Positions 21,601 to 33,076 of a DNA stretch of 64,000 nucleotides are shown here, piece by piece. The translations under genes were made by a program, and so were the position numbers. Source of the stretch: Tillandsia leiboldiana (lineage: Eukaryota; Streptophyta; Magnoliopsida; Poales; Bromeliaceae); contig CM055061.1 in the NCBI GenBank assembly GCA_029204045.2, positions 40,510,977 to 40,574,976 of the forward strand. The letters run 5' to 3'. The first letter of the stretch is position 1. Each line of letters opens with the position of its first letter. The notes under the pieces were generated by a model, which searched no databases, was not told the origin of the DNA, and worked only from the letters and a program-made list of their open reading frames with translations.

Positions 21601-22017
21601 GCTCAGGCCGGTCCACGAGGCTCCCCCATGCACCGAAAAACCCCGAAAACTTCCGGAAGCCCGCTTTTGGTCATCCGGACTCCAAATTTAACAAGCAAAT
21701 AGCCGTTTTCAAGCATTTTTCCGCGCTGAATCCAAATCCAACCTCAGATTGGCCCAAAAAATTTTCTAAAATTCGGCAAATGCAGCCGAAGGCCAAATCA
21801 GCTATCCAAGTCTCACATGGTCCATCTGTGGCACCCCTTTGATGCACCATGGGCCAGACACACCAACACTAGGTGTTCTACACAGTGGATTCATCAGAAA
21901 ATTGCATGGGAAAACCAGAACACTACATTGGAAGCCTCCAAAATGGATGAATTCTAGAGAGAGAAGCTCTGGAGACTTAGAAACAAAAGATTGAAGTAAA
22001 AAGAAATCAAAACCCTT

Positions 22018-22140
22018 TTGTTCTATATAAAACCCTAGCCGCGATCCGGATCGGATCGTGAATCCAGTCCGGATCGGCTACCCGCTGGAAATACCTGCGT
22101 TCGGGATCCGGATTGGCTTGTCCAGTCCGAATCGGCTCCA
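22018..22140 (-). promoter_or_regulatory. Candidate internal promoter upstream of the lost env-like ORF of C
   Basis: Sense strand: several ATCCGGATC-type motifs, then GGTTTTATATAGAACAAAAG. The same sequence stands before the env-like ORF of D at 54362-54545. Element A interrupts a short way downstream, at the equivalent of D position ~54630. Confidence 0.5.
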
Positions 22141-22439
22141 TCTTTTTCTTCAGAATAATTCAGAAAAATTCCACAAAATCCAGAAAAAGTATGTAAGCAC
22201 TTTTGTGTATCAACTTTAAATGAAAATCATCGTTTCATACAACAAGAAATAGATTATGTCAAATCTATCAACAATATCCAACAAATGAAACGAAAATTTA
22301 TAAAAATTAAATCCCTTAAAGTTGAACAACTTCAATCACATCTAACATGATCTTATGAGTAATGCCTTTATCAAATCATCAATTTGGTAGAGAGAAATAC
22401 CAAGATCAATAGATGTCTGAAATCCCAGATAAGTTAGAT

Positions 22440-22760
22440 AATATATCTAGTCAATTTATTGTAAGGAGTGGCTCTTTGAGCATCTTTCAATTAAATCCCC
22501 ACCTTATACCAACCTTGGAATTTGACAGAGTCAAGTATTCCAAAAAGCATTTTATTTAATCAACTCGAACAACCATGCTTGGTATACATGTGGTAGCTGC
22601 ACACAGTACTCGGACGACCGAGGTGGTAGCTCTTTCCTCCATGTGGTGGTAGTTTTCACACTCCTCATTGGGATGTAACTCTTTCCACATCTTTTGAGCA
22701 TAACACTTTTTCTTTGACTCCCCCTCAATTGGCTATCAATTATTTAAAATATAAAGTATT
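22440..22760 (-). other. Conserved post-pol non-coding block of C
   Basis: Shares with D (53760-54060) and E (42940-43210) phrases such as GGTGGTAGTTTTCACACTCC, TGGTAGCT and GTGGCTCTTTGAGCATC, plus a small hairpin CTCGG-TCGT-CCGAG (sense; 22609-22622). No frame is open. Conservation between families outside coding sequence suggests an RNA or cis role. Confidence 0.55.
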
Positions 22761-23064
22761 CAACCAAAAATTGATCTCAATTTCATACTCGACTCAATTG
22801 TCAAATAAGATAAAAACTAAACCAAGAGATCATTTGAGAGAGAGATTGACTTTGATCAAAACAAAGATGATTTAATTGACATAAATGATCATTGCCTCAA
22901 ATGAATTATTATGATATCCAAAGCATAATAAATTTCTAAATAAACGAAAAGATGCTATTAAAGTCAATAATACACATGCTCAATTAATGTTCTATGTACA
23001 AACATAGATATATGAACAAAAACACAAAACAAAACCTAACCTAAGCAAAAGTTTCAAAAAAAGG

Positions 23065-24270
23065 TTATTTCAAGGAAAGCATTCCAATTGCCTTACACAA
23101 ATGAATAAAACGTTTTTGATCCAAAGGTTTTGTTAAAATATCGGCTAATTGATCTTCAGTTGAAATATAGGAAAGTTGAAGAATATTTGATTCAACTAGC
23201 TCTCTAAGAAAATGATATCTAAGTTCAATGTGTTTTGTTCTTGAGTACAACACAGGGTTTTTTGAAATATTTATAGCACTAGTGTTGTCACAAAGAATTG
23301 TTACCGAAGTTGCTGAAATTCGGAAGTCGCTCAACACACTTTTCATCCAAATGAGTTGGGTTGAACAACTACCTGCTGAAATATATTCCGCTTCGGCAGT
23401 CGAGAGTGCAATGTAGTTTTGCTTTTTACTATGCCATGCAACAAGGCAATGGCCAAGATAAAAACATGCACCACTCGTGCTCTTCCGATCATCCATAGAT
23501 CCTGCCCAATCGGCATCTGAATATCCTATAATGTCAAGCGTTGTTCCCATAGGATACCAAATTCCAAAATTCAAAGTTCCTTTGATGTACCGGATGATTC
23601 TTTTCACCGCTTTCAGGTGAACCTCCTTTAGTGCTGATTGATATCTCGCGCAAATCCCAACACTAAAGGATATACCCGGGCGACTAGCCGTGAGATAGAG
23701 TAGACTTCCAATCATACTGCGATAAAGCTTCTCGTCTACCCTTTCACTAAGAGATTCACTTCCTAATCCCTTATTGCTAGTTCCCATAGGAGTCGGAAAA
23801 TCTTTAGAGTTTTCTAAATCGAATTTCTTCACCAACTCCCTTGCATACTTGGATTGACACAAATGGATGCCATCATCATTTTGTTTCACTTGCAATCCAA
23901 GAAAGTATGTCAGTTCCCCCATCATGGACATCTCAAATTCGCCTTCCATGGTTTCAGCGAATTTAGAAGCATCATTGTCTCTAGTTGCACCAAATACAAT
24001 GTCATCGACAAAGATTTGTGCTACAATGAAATTATTCTGATAATGCTTCACAAAGAGAGTCCGGTCTGCTCCCCCTCGAGTGTAGCCCTTTTCCAGTAGG
24101 TGCTTTGTTAGCCTTTCGTACCATGCTCGCGGTGCTTGTTTTAGACCGTAAAGAGCATTTTTCAAACGAAAAACATGGTTAGGTTGTTTATAGTCTACAA
24201 AACCTTTCGGTTGAGCCACATAAACTTCCTCATTTAAATACCCATTTAAAAATGCGCTCTTAACGTCCAT
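23065..24270 (-). pseudogene. Element C pol, RT C-terminal half and RNase H
   Basis: Opens at MDVKSAFLNG of the copia RT, continues with the catalytic FVDD box and LGLQVKQ, and then RNase H with SDADWAG, STAEAEY, CDNTSA and ADILTKPL. It ends with its own stop, so the pol C-terminus is complete. It is separated from the upstream part by a one-base deletion near 24467, so it would not be translated from the gag start. Confidence 0.9.
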
Positions 24271-24395
24271 TTGAAAGAGTTTTATTTTAAAATAACAAGC
24301 AATTGCAAATAAGATACGTATTGACTCGAGTCGAGCAACTGGGGCGAATGTTTCATCAAAGTCTATACCTTCTATTTGAGAATAGCCTTGAGCAA

Positions 24396-25487
24396 CTAAG
24401 CGTGCTTTATTCCTGATGATGGTACCATCCTCGTTCTTCTTATTCTTGAAAATCCATTTAGTACCATCACGTTGTGTTGCTTCGGAGGCTTTGTTAATTC
24501 CCAGACTTTGTTTCGTTCGAACTGATGGAGCTCTTCCTGCATAGCTTCAATCCAGTAGTCATCCGGAAGAGCTTCATCGATGTTCTTTGGTTCAATCATG
24601 GAGACGTAGCATGCGACTCCACAAACCAACTGTCTCCGAGTTCTAACTCCTTCTTGTGGGTCTCCAATAATGTTAGATTCCGGATGATCCTTGGAAATGC
24701 GTAACGTTTGCGGTAATGGAGTAGTCGGAGGTACATGTGATAATTCCTGCACATTAGATACACTCGAAGAACCATTAGATGCATCAACTTTATTGAAAGA
24801 GTTATTACGAGAAGATGCACTTACAGGAGTATCATCATCTAGAGATATATCAAGGGTAGATTTATCAGATGCAAAGTGGAAAGCTTCATCTACTTTAACA
24901 TTTATAGATTCTATCATCGTTTTAGATTCCAAGTTAAATACCCGATATGCTCTACTGTTAGTAGAATAACCCATGAAAATCCCTTCGTCGCTTCGAGAGT
25001 CGAACTTACCAAGGTTTTCGCGATCACGCAGAATAAAACATCGACTCCCAAAGATACGAAAATATTTGATATTCGGTTTTCTACTAAACCACAGCTCATA
25101 TGGTGTATTTAAAGTTCCAGGGCGCAAATACACTCGATTAATTACATAGACAGCGGTGTTCACAGCTTCAGCCCAAAAATATAACGGTAAATTTCGGCTA
25201 TGAAGCATCACACGCGCCATCTCTTGAACAGTCCTGTTTTTGCGCTCAACAACACCATTCTGCTGAGGTGTATAGGGTGCTAAGAATTCATGTTTTATCC
25301 CATTGGAAGTGCAAAAATCAATGAATTTAGAATTAATAAATTCTCCACCTCTATCACTTCGAACACGAACGATCTTTTCATTTCTTTCATTCATAATACG
25401 ATGACAAACCTCATGAAAAGAGTCGAAAGTATCCGCTTTCTCTTTTAGAAAAGTTAACCATGAATACCTAGAGAAATCATCAACCAA
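24396..25487 (-). pseudogene. Element C pol, integrase core and start of RT
   Basis: Integrase core with VDDFSRY, the second catalytic Asp in RSDRGGEF and the Glu in NGVVERKNR, followed by the variable linker and RT start (EALPDDYWIEAMQEEL). It is in frame with the preceding 25500-27188 segment but divided from it by one TGA where D has TGG (Trp), and it runs out of frame near 24467. Confidence 0.9.
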
Positions 25488-25499
25488 AAGAAAAATATA

Positions 25500-27188
25500 T
25501 CATTTACCTCCCAAAGATGGTTGACGAATCGGCCCCATTAAATCCATATGCAGTAATTCCAAGGGCCGTTTGGTACCGACGTGGTTCAAGTTCTTGTGTG
25601 CAACTCTTGATTGTTTTCCCTTTTGACAACCACCACACACAATGTTTTCTTTAAATAAAAGTTTAGGAACCCCATTAACCACGTCCTTATTTGAAATCCT
25701 TGCTAGTTCTTTAAAATTCATGTGACCTAATCTTTCATGCCAAACAGTTTCATTATCCAAAGAAACTAGGTTACATTTTTCAGAAACTTTGTTTGAAACA
25801 ACATAGCAATTATTTTCCGATCTAACCCCTTTTAAAAAGAATACCTGGTCCTTATCAGTTACAGCACATTCTACAGAAGAAAAATTAACTAAGAACCCAT
25901 TGTCACAAAGTTGACTTATACTGATGAGGTTAGTCTTAAGGCCTTCAACAAATAAAACATTATTCAAAACCGGGCCTTCAGGAATAGCGATTGTTCCCTT
26001 TCCAATAATTTTGGAAGAACGACCGTCTCCGAAAACAACATGTCCTCCGGAGATTTTCTCTAAAGTTTGAAAACTGTTTTTGTCACCGGTCATGTGACGA
26101 GAACAACCACTATCCAAATACCAAGAAGAATTATCATAAGCGTGTAAAGAAGTATGAACAACAAGACAAGGGAAGATTTCACCTTTGCGTACCCAAACCT
26201 TTTGAGTTTTGGAGTCCGTCGGAAAAGATTGTGAAGTTGATACCTTTGGTGAAAGCGTCTTGATTGATCCATCGCTTTTCCTTGACGTCGTCGTCTTGTT
26301 TGATGTACTACCAATGTTCTTTCCTTTTGAAAGATCCTTCTTTGATTTGCGGGAAATGAACTCATTGGTAGTAGTTGCAAGATGTGCTTGATTTGATCTT
26401 AGCGCTCCATTCTTGCAATTTCTTCTTATGTGCCCTGTATAACCACAACGAAAACATACCTTAGTGCTTGACGATCCCGAAGAGGGGGAAGTAGGTTTGT
26501 TGTCGTTGTTTGTCGTCAATTCCGGTGTCGGAGGAGGGGATACCGACTGGGGCACAAAGACTGTCCCAACCGAACTAAAATTGTCTTCAGTTCGATTGTA
26601 TCCGAGGCCGAATTTGTTTGTTTGACCAAGACCAAGCATCTTATCCAACTTACTCCTTCCAGAAGAAAATTGCTTTAAATCATCCTTGAGTTGGAAAATG
26701 GTCTCCGTCATTTTCATTTTTTTCTGTCGAGCCTCGCCGTAGAGCTTCAAGAAGTAATTCGCTTTGTTCACCATATCTACATAATTCTTCTCGAAATGCT
26801 CATTGGACTCTTGAAGGGAAACATTTACTTTGATCAGACTATCCCTTTCCACTTCAAGAGCGTTTGAGAGAGAAGTTGCCATTTTTGCTTCTTCTTCGAG
26901 ATCCTGCAATCTCCCTCTCAAACTCTTGTTTTGCTTTGCCAGTTTCTTTGAATCCCTCAAAAGTCTGTGGTAGGCTAGAGCAAAATCTTCACCTTCAGAG
27001 TTACTCGATTCGTCGTCCGTTGCAGTTTTTTCAACCTGGGAGAAGTTGGACAATGAATCAGATGTACTTGCCATTAAGCATATGAAGGGTGAAGATGTGG
27101 ACGCGTGGAATGCCGTTGCGTTGTTCTCTTCATCACTTGAAGATGACTCGTTTGTCGTTGAGGTGTCATCCCAAGTGATGGCTTGCAT
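25500..27188 (-). pseudogene. Element C Gag C-terminus, protease and integrase N-terminus
   Basis: A long coiled-coil (about residues 75-190), a CCHC knuckle starting CFRCGYTGHIRRNC, protease with LDSGCSRHMTG, then the pre-integrase HHCC module with HERLGHMN and GCQKGKQ. Ends at the TGA described for the next segment. A first knuckle, CFKCRGYGHISTEC, lies just upstream (27230-27275) in the same frame. The coiled coil between two knuckles is a SIRE trait shared with E. Confidence 0.9.
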
Positions 27189-27368
27189 CGCCTTCTTCTT
27201 GGACGGATTCTTATTTGGACACTCCGTTGAGATATGGCCGTATCCTCGGCACTTGAAGCATTGGACTTGTCCTTCTAAGCTTTTCTTATCATTTGAAAAA
27301 CTTTCTTGCTTTCTTGACTTTTGGCTTGAAAAACCTTTGCCTTTCTTCCACTTTTCGGAGGATGAAGT

Positions 27369-28190
27369 TTAACTTGAATTACCCCTTCGAAACTTTCGGT
27401 GAAAATTTCTTGTCAAGAGAGCAAGCTGCATCTCAAAGTCCTCCATAGATAGGTTCTCGTCATCGTCTGAGGAGGATGAATCCGCGTCTTCTTCTTTTGT
27501 TGTTTTCAACGCTAAACCTGAAGACTTAGAAGAGGATGCCTTTCCAGAAGAATAGTTAGTAGGAAATGTCATTTCATAAGTTTGAAGTGAACCAACTAAT
27601 TCTTCTACACGGATTTCGTCCGGGTGTTTAATAGTTTCAATGGCCGTAACCTTGGAACGAAATCTTTCAGGAAGAGTTCTTAAGATCTTTCTTACAATTT
27701 TAAATTCTGGAATCTTCTCTCCCAAGTTAGCACATGTGTTTATGATGTCTTGCAATCGTGTATAGTAGTACGTGAATGATTCATTTTCTGCCATGAAAAT
27801 AGAGTCAAATCTGCTCGTAAGCATTTGCAGCTTTTGAATCTTCACAAGGTTAGTTCCCTCATGTGTAACTTGAAGAATATCCCAGATTTCTTTCGCAGTC
27901 TCACATGCTGAGACGCGAGAGAATTCAGTTTGAGACAAGGCATTAAATAATGCATTGATTCCTTTGCCATTGTAAGAAGATAAGTCTATCTCTTCCTTGG
28001 TCCATTTCGACCTAGGTTTGATGGTGTGAACATCAACAATAACTTCAGTTGGATTTGACCATCCTAACTCGATAGATTGCCACACCCATTCGTCGATGGA
28101 AATAAGAAATGCTTTCATCCGCACTTTCCAATAGGCATAATTTGTTCCATCGAAAAACGGGGGTCTGTTGATGTTTCCACCTTCAGCCAT
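27369..28190 (-). pseudogene. Element C Gag N-terminus
   Basis: Starts MAEGGNINRPPFFDGTNYAY, 15 bp inside from the PBS, and shows the copia Gag (UBN2-type) core with AKEIWDILQVTHEGT and LLRTLPERF-like sequence. An AAA-to-TAA change (relative to D) stops it at 27369 after 273 codons; the frame continues unchanged to 27188. So C gag-pol (28190-23065) carries just two stops and one frameshift. Confidence 0.9.
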
Positions 28191-28206
28191 TGTTTACAAC
28201 CCTATT

Positions 28207-28221
28207 CCCGCTCTGATACCA
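28207..28221 (-). other. Element C primer-binding site
   Basis: Sense strand TGGTATCAGAGCGGG, 2 nt from the LTR; initiator tRNA-Met type. Confidence 0.93.
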
Positions 28222-28518
28222 CTTGTCGGGTTATGTATAATATGGATCTAAATAGGGAAAAAAACACCTAGAGGGGGGTGAATAGGTGTAAACGTTTAAA
28301 CACTCAAAAATCATTGCGCAATAAAACCCAATGCGGAAATAAAAATAACACGCAAGATTTTTATGTGGAAAACTCCAAACCGGAGTAAAAAACTACGGGA
28401 CCGATAACACGGTGAAATCCACTAGAATTATAACACGTACAAAGGTGATATACCGTACTCACAGACGACTCAACCTTTTTCCATACGCTCCTAGTTGATC
28501 TTCTCCGCTCGCTCCGCA

Positions 28519-28702
28519 ACGCTTCTCGAATCCACGATCTGCGTCCAACGCCGAATCCACGACGTCCAACGTCGAATCCACAACGTCTGACCGAATCCAC
28601 GGTCTTCACCCAGTAGCACGTCTCGAATCCACGAACGTACCTCGCTCTGAATCCACGAGAGCGGTAGCACCTTGAATCCACAAGGCCACGCGAGTCCACG
28701 TG
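28519..28702 (-). promoter_or_regulatory. Array of TGGATT-loop hairpins in LTR C
   Basis: Eight CG-TGGATT-CG-like units (one or two with TGGACT) flanked by changing complementary arms, for example ACGTTG/CGACGT and GACCG/CGGTC on the sense strand. Located downstream of the TATA box, hence in the RNA. Confidence 0.6.
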
Positions 28703-28968
28703 CCGATTTTGGGAAAATCGTTGTTTTTTGGGTGGTGATGATCCGCCGAATACTTAGATTAGAAATAGATCGGAAATACCATCTAAGTATTCATTAATTT
28801 GATTCTACTCAAAATCTGAGTATGAAAACCTAGAATCAAATCAATCAATATAGATGAAGAAACATAGGATTAAATCTATTGATTTCCTTTCTTCTCTATA
28901 GGTGGATTCTTCTTTTTATGGCCGTATTTTGATTTATTCGGCTTGCCCTAGAAAATGAATCATAGGGT

Positions 28969-28978
28969 CTATTTATAG
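28969..28978 (-). promoter_or_regulatory. TATA box of LTR C
   Basis: Sense strand CTATAAATAG within TCTAACCTATAAATAGACCC, identical in the solo LTR and D. Confidence 0.8.
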
Positions 28979-29493
28979 GTTAGAAACTGTTGGAAGAGGA
29001 TAAGAATCAAAAACTAACCTTTTCTGGAATTTTACAGGACGACGATCCAGATCAGATTTACGGCGATCCGGACTGTCGTAACGAAACAGACAATTTCCAG
29101 AAAAACAAAGGTTCCGGATCCGGATTGAAATGCCTGATCCGGACTGCTCACACATTTCAGCAAAAACCAATGTTCGGGATCTGGATCAGAAATGGCTTGG
29201 ATCCGGATTGGATTTGCGTATAAACCAACACCCTTCGGGATCCGGACTGCCGTGTCTGATCCGGATCCTGAACATGTCCCATGTCCAGTTTTTGATTTTT
29301 ATGCAATTAAAAATTCATCCAAGTGTTTCTACACTATAAGAAGTATTCGGATCACTAAAATTAATTAGTTAAACATACCTGATCCTTTTGAATTCTTCTT
29401 TCTTGAGATTGAGGTATATGATCCAACTTTCTTCATCTTCAATCTTCAAGACTTAATACTTTCACGAAATTCGCCAAAACAAATTCCTTAACA

Positions 29494-30372
29494 CTACAGC
29501 TTCTACGAGAGAAGAAGCTGTATGCCAAGCTTAAGAAGTGTGAATTTTGGCTACGGGAGGTCGCCTTTTTGGGCCACGTACTTTCAGCTTCAGGAGTGGC
29601 GGTTGATCTGGCCAAGGTGGATGCTATTCGAGATTAGCCGAGGCCGACGACTATCACCGAGGTGCGGAGTTTTCTGGGTTTGGCTGGTTATTATCGTCGA
29701 TTTGTGGAGGGCTTTGCGAAGCTTTCCACTCCGCTCACGCGTCTGACCAGGAAGGGGATTAAGTTTATTTGGAGTGAGGCTTGTCAGAGCAGTTTTGAGG
29801 AGCTGAAGAAGAGGTTGATGACGGCTCCGATCCTTGCTCTCCCGGTTATGGGAGAGGGTTTTGTGATCTACAGCGACGCCTCTCACAGCGGTCTGGGATG
29901 TGTACTGATGCAGCATGGTAGGGTAATTGCCTATGCTTCACAGCAATTGAAGGACTATAAAAAAAATTACCCTACACATGATCTTGAGTTGGCAGCGGTC
30001 GTGTTTGCTCTGAAGCTGTGGCGGCATTATCTGTATGGCGAGCACTGTGAGATTTACACTGATCATAAAAGCTTGAAGTATCTGTTCACTCAGAAGAAGC
30101 TGAACCTAAGGCAACGCCGGTGGTTAGAGTTACTGAAGGATTATGACGTGAGTATCCTTTATCATCCCGGCAAAGCCAATGTCGTGGCAGATGCTTTGAG
30201 TAGGAGGATGAGTCTGAGCATGATGATTTCGCAGCAGGCACCGTTAGTGGAGCAGATCAGACGGTTGCAGATAGAGGTTGTATCCCCTGGGGTCTCTGCT
30301 AGACTTATGTCTTTGGTTGTGCAGCCCACTCTGTTGGACAAAATTAGAGAGAGACAGAGTGAGGACCCCCAC
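29494..30372 (+). pseudogene. Element F pol fragment: RT thumb, RNase H, start of integrase
   Basis: Matches residues about 845-1135 of the A polyprotein (MPPRRQ numbering), in frame except for TAG at 29635 replacing the Trp of VWDWPRP. RNase H keeps YSDASHSG, HDLELAAV and TDHKSLKYL. The 5' part of F is missing because C is inserted at CTACA (29494-29498). The end is interrupted by the solo SIRE LTR with CCCAC duplication. Confidence 0.93.
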
Positions 30373-31632
30373 TTTTACGGAATTTGAGTTGGCGTATTTC
30401 GTGAATTCGGTTAAGTCTTGAAGATTGAAGATAAAGAAGGTTGGATCATATAACTCAATCTCAAGAAAGAAGAATTCAAAAGGATCAGGTATGTTTAACT
30501 AATTATTTTTGGTGATCCGAATACTTCTTATAGTGTAGAAACACTTGGATGAATTTTTAATTGCATAAAAATTAAAAACTGGACATGGGACATGTTCAGG
30601 ATCCGGATTAGACATTCCAATCCGGATCCCGAAGGACGTTAGTTCATACGCAAATTCAATCCGGATCCAAGCCCTTTTCTGATCCGGATCCCGAACATGG
30701 GTTTTTGCTGAATTGTATGAACGATCCGGATCAGGCACTTCGATCCGGATCCCGAACCTTTGTTTTTCAGGAAACTATCTGTCTCGTTACTGCAATCCGG
30801 ATCGCCGAAATCCGATCCGGATCGTCGTCCTAAAAAATCCCAGAAAAGGTTAGTTTTTGATTCTTATCTTCTTCCAACGGTTTCTAACCTATAAATAGAC
30901 CATATGATTCATCTTTTAGGGCAATGGAAAAAATACGACCGAAATAGAAAAATCCACATATAGAGAAGAAAGAAAATACTAGATTTAATTCTATGTTTCT
31001 TCATCTATATTATTAATTTGATTCTAGGTTTTCCAAACTCAGATTTTGAGTAGAATCAAATTAATGAATACTTAGATGGTATTTCCGATCTATTTCTAAT
31101 CTAAGTATTCGGCGGATCATCACCACCCAAAAACAACGATTTCTCCAAAATCGGCGCGTGGACTCGCGTGGCCTTGTGGATTCAAGGTGCTACCGCTCTC
31201 GTGGATTCGGAGCGAGGTACGTTCGTGGATTCGAGACGTGCTACTGGGTGAAGACCGTGGATTCGGTCGGACGTCGTGGACTCGACGTTGGACGCCGTGG
31301 ATTCGGCGTTGGACGCAGATCGTGGATTCGAGAAGCGTTGCGGAGCGAGCGGAGAAGATCAACTAGGAGCGTATGGAAAAAGGTTGAGTCGTCTGTGAGT
31401 ACGGTATATCACCTTTGTACGTGTTATAATTCTAGTGGATTTCACCGTGTTATCGGTCCCGTGGTTTTTTACTCCGGTTTGGAGTTTTCCACGTAAAAAT
31501 CTCTGCGTGTTATTTATTTTTCCGCATTGGGTTTTATATCGCAAAGATTTTTGAGTGTTTATTGTTTACACCTATTCACCCCCCTCTGGGTGTTTTTTCC
31601 CCTATTTAGATCCAATTATATATAACTCAACA
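30373..31632 (+). mobile_element. Solo SIRE LTR inside element F
   Basis: 1,260 bp of C/D-family LTR with no internal region, bounded by CCCAC at 30368-30372 and 31633-31637. The 5' terminus reads TTTTACGG where intact copies read TGTTACGG, so the terminal TG is mutated. It holds nine or so ATCCGGATC-type boxes (30600-30830), a TATA box (30889-30898) and the hairpin array (31155-31337). It formed by recombination between the two LTRs of an earlier insertion. Confidence 0.95.
31155..31337 (+). promoter_or_regulatory. TGGATT-loop hairpin array in solo LTR
   Basis: Same series as in C and D: CGCG-TGGACT-CGCG, CCTTG-TGGATT-CAAGG, GACCG-TGGATT-CGGTC, ACGTCG-TGGACT-CGACGT, ACGCCG-TGGATT-CGGCGT, among others. 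Confidence 0.6.
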
Positions 31633-31637
31633 CCCAC

Positions 31638-33011
31638 TTGATGAGGATTCGAGGACAGATTCAGACTAAGTAGACAGGGGATTTTTCAGTTGATGCTTCG
31701 GGAGTACTGCGGTACAGGGACCGAGCTTGTGTGCCTATGGATTCAGAGATTCGAGAACAGATCTTGAGAGAGGCTCATTATACACCTTATACCATTCATC
31801 CTGGTGGGACTAAGATGTATAAGGACCTCAAGGCACATTTTTGGTGGAGTGGTATGAAGAGAGACATTGGGAGATTCGTAGCTCACTGCTTAACTTGTCA
31901 GCAAGTAAAGGCTGAACATCGTGTACTCGCTTGCAAGTTGCAAAGTCTCCCAATCCCTGAATGGAAATGGGATCATATCACCATAGATTTCGTCACGGAA
32001 CCGCCGAGGGCGCAGAGTGGGGCTGATGCGATCTGGGTAGTCATGGATAGACTCACCAAGTCCGCTCACTTTCTACCGGTGCAGGTGACTTAGCCTTTGG
32101 AGCGACTGGCGCAGTTGTACCTAGCTGAGGTAGTGAGGTTGCATGGTGTACCCGCCTCGATTATATCGGATAGAGACCCGAGGTTCGTCTCACATTTCTA
32201 GAGGAGTCTACAGACAGCCTTGGGGACGCAGCTCCGGTTTAGCACAGCATTCCACCCACAGACCGATGGACAGTCTGAGCGCACCATACAGACCCTCGAG
32301 GACATGTTGAGAGCGTGCGTCTTGGATTTTGGAGGAGGGTGGTACCGACACTTAGGATTGGCTGAGTTTGCGTACAACAATAGCTATCAAGCGAGCATTC
32401 AGATGGCTCCGTTTGAAGCGTTGTATGGACACAAGTGTCGGTCACCCTTATATTGGAGTGACGTAGGTTAGAGGAAGACTTTGGGTCCTGATTTACTATC
32501 GGAGGCAGAGGAAAAGATTAGATTGATACGACGACATCTCGTGACCGCCTAGAGTCGACAAAGGCGAGACTTAGAGTTTCACGTTGGTGATCATGTCTTC
32601 TTGAATGTCTCGCCTTCGAAGGGGGTCCGGAGATTTGGAGTTCGTGGGAAGCTCAGTCCCCGTTTTATTGGACCCTTTGAGGTACTTAAGAGAGTTGGCC
32701 CTGTTGCTTACCGAGTTGCTCTACCACCGCACCTTGCTGGAGTTCATGATGTATTCCACGTCTCTGCTTTGAGGAGGTATGTGTTTGATCCTTCGCACGT
32801 GATTGACTTCACTCCACTTGAGATTGGGGAGGACTTTGGATACGAGGAGCGCCCGTTGCAAATTCTGGCCCGTGAGGTGAGAGAATTGCGCAACCGGGCG
32901 ATACCATATGTGAAGATTTTGTGGAGCAATCACGAGGAGCATGAGGCCTCTTGGGAGCTTGAGATGGTGATGAGGGATACCTATCCTTTCTTGTTCGAGG
33001 CTTCTGGCTGA
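31638..33011 (+). pseudogene. Element F pol fragment: integrase to chromodomain
   Basis: Continues the A-like polyprotein from the pre-integrase region to the chromodomain and its natural stop at 33009-33011. In-frame stops: TAG near 31666, 32091 (Trp codon in A), 32199 (Trp), 32469 (Glu) and 32550 (Gln), plus a 21-nt loss after 32560. HHCC finger, DFVTEPPR and the SERTIQTLE Glu are still readable. Clearly non-functional. Confidence 0.93.
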
Positions 33012-33064
33012 GGTACATTTGTTTTATTTTCTTTTCTTAAGTTTTGCGGACGAAACTTATTTTT

Positions 33065-33076
33065 AGTGGGGGAGGA
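33065..33076 (+). other. Element F polypurine tract
   Basis: AGTGGGGGAGGA directly before the LTR start TGTAGAGCCCC; preceded by GCGGACGAAACTT. Confidence 0.9.

Larger units (their letters stand above)
1..21927 (-). mobile_element. Element A: Tekay/Del-lineage Ty3-gypsy retrotransposon, split by element B
   Basis: A minus-strand chromovirus. Its 5' LTR (18823-21927), PBS, gag-pol ORF (13729-18528), PPT and most of its 3' LTR (1-1602 plus 12764-13681) are all visible; about 594 bp of the 3' LTR lies left of the window. Window base 1 aligns with 19417 in the 5' LTR. Element B sits in the 3' LTR with a GCACT duplication. The lineage call rests on pol order PR-RT-RH-IN with a C-terminal chromodomain and on the ~3.1-kb LTRs. 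I count about 27 differences in 2.5 kb of shared LTR, so insertion was recent. The right flank starts TTGGA; its matching duplication would be outside the window. A sits inside element C. Confidence 0.93.
18823..21927 (-). repeat. Element A 5' LTR
   Basis: 3,105 bp, ends TGTCACGCCC and ACACTACA. On the sense strand: five CACGTG boxes, a TATA box, a long transcribed part with donor- and acceptor-like signals, and the 60-bp array near the 3' end. This copy is complete and drives the intact gag-pol frame. Confidence 0.95.
21928..29493 (-). mobile_element. Element C: SIRE/Maximus-lineage Ty1-copia element, 3' part outside window
   Basis: Minus-strand element with 5' LTR (28224-29493), PBS, gag-pol (28190-23065) and the start of the long post-pol region. 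It is cut at 21928 by element A; the envelope-like ORF and 3' LTR must lie left of the window. The family is the same as D, the solo LTR and I. Its right end abuts CTACA in the pol of F, so it inserted into F. Confidence 0.92.
28224..29493 (-). repeat. Element C 5' LTR
   Basis: 1,270 bp with ends TGTCGGGTTA and CCTTAACA. Sense strand order: ATCCGGATC boxes (29040-29275), TATA (28969-28978), TGGATT hairpin array (28519-28702), then the CACCTATTCACCCCCC stretch typical of SIRE LTR 3' ends. Confidence 0.93.

Noticed and set aside
28361..28699. 112-codon frame shared by all C/D-family LTRs (also 31158-31496, 38205-38555, 57356-57706)
   Set aside because: It reads through the TGGATT hairpin array in alternative frames; the pattern of change fits RNA pairing, not amino-acid conservation.
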